Part shown: one piece after another, positions 6,041 to 6,166 of the stretch
How the letters are laid out: the number at the start of each line of letters is the position of its first letter
How positions within the stretch are numbered: position 1 is the stretch's first letter
Origin: Bacteroidota bacterium
GTDB taxonomy: Bacteria > Bacteroidota > Bacteroidia > 2-12-FULL-35-15
Direction of reading: 5' to 3'
DNA: 6,166 bases
NCBI GenBank assembly: GCA_021413595.1
Contig: JAIOQD010000760.1
Location: 1 to 6,166, forward strand
Notes under the pieces: generated by a model
The model's database searches: none
The model's input: the letters and a program-made list of their open reading frames with translations, nothing else
What the model was told of the DNA's origin: nothing
Translations under genes and position numbers: made by a program

Positions 6041-6166
6041 CTTACAGGTATATTTTGAGTTTTTAAATAATTTTTTAATTCAGGGATTGGAATTTCGCCA
6101 AAATGGAAAACACTGGCAGCCAATGCTCCGCTTGCCTTTGATTGTTGAAAAATCTCTTTGAAATGT
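6037..6166 (-). CDS. hisF: Imidazole glycerol phosphate synthase subunit HisF, C-terminal fragment
   Basis: Reading the minus strand from the right edge gives 42 codons and a TGA that overlaps the ATG of hisIE. The translation contains [20 protein letters not shown], followed by a C-terminal PVR: this is the typical end of HisF, with the (A)LAAS.FH.GE motif of the last beta strand and helix of the TIM barrel, which forms part of the phosphate-binding site. HisF is the cyclase subunit that joins ammonia from HisH with PRFAR to give imidazole glycerol phosphate and AICAR. The catalytic aspartates are outside the window. The order hisF-hisIE is usual in Bacteroidota his operons. The fragment is cut only by the window edge; no damage is seen. 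Confidence 0.95.
   Translation of the reverse strand, partial: HFKEIFQQSKASGALAASVFHFGEIPIPELKNYLKTQNIPVR

Overview
This is an AT-rich stretch of a chromosome from the phylum Bacteroidota. The evidence is the DUF4286 family protein, a fused hisIE, a kynurenine 3-monooxygenase of the Bacteroidota type, signal peptides ending in -AQ or -GQ, the lack of clear Shine-Dalgarno sequences, and several -7 promoter boxes of the form TAnnTTTG. The genus cannot be told from the window. All eight supported genes lie on the minus strand, so transcription runs from high to low coordinates.

Layout in the direction of transcription: the 3' end of hisF (6166-6037) overlaps the start of hisIE (6040-5441) by four bases; this is the end of a histidine biosynthesis operon. 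After a 133-bp gap holding a possible promoter come an exported DUF1287 protein with a likely Cys-His catalytic site (5307-4726) and a DUF1801/YdeI-type cytosolic protein (4680-4075). Next is kmo (4029-2656), for kynurenine 3-monooxygenase. A long imperfect inverted repeat (2559-2648) separates kmo from a 100-residue protein resembling EF-Tu domain 3 on its own (2541-2239). Then come a 607-residue exported tetratricopeptide-repeat protein that starts with TTG (2149-326), a REP-like double hairpin (255-307), and the N-terminal two thirds or so of a DUF4286 protein (205-1).

Apart from hisF-hisIE, neighbouring genes share no obvious pathway. The window reads as ordinary housekeeping and hypothetical genes with two intergenic repeat elements. 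I see no phage genes, transposase, CRISPR array, tRNA or rRNA, and no sign of a multi-gene defence or other novel system. The parts most worth a second look are the two repeat elements, the stand-alone EF-Tu-like domain protein and the large TPR protein. No intergenic gap exceeds about 135 bp.
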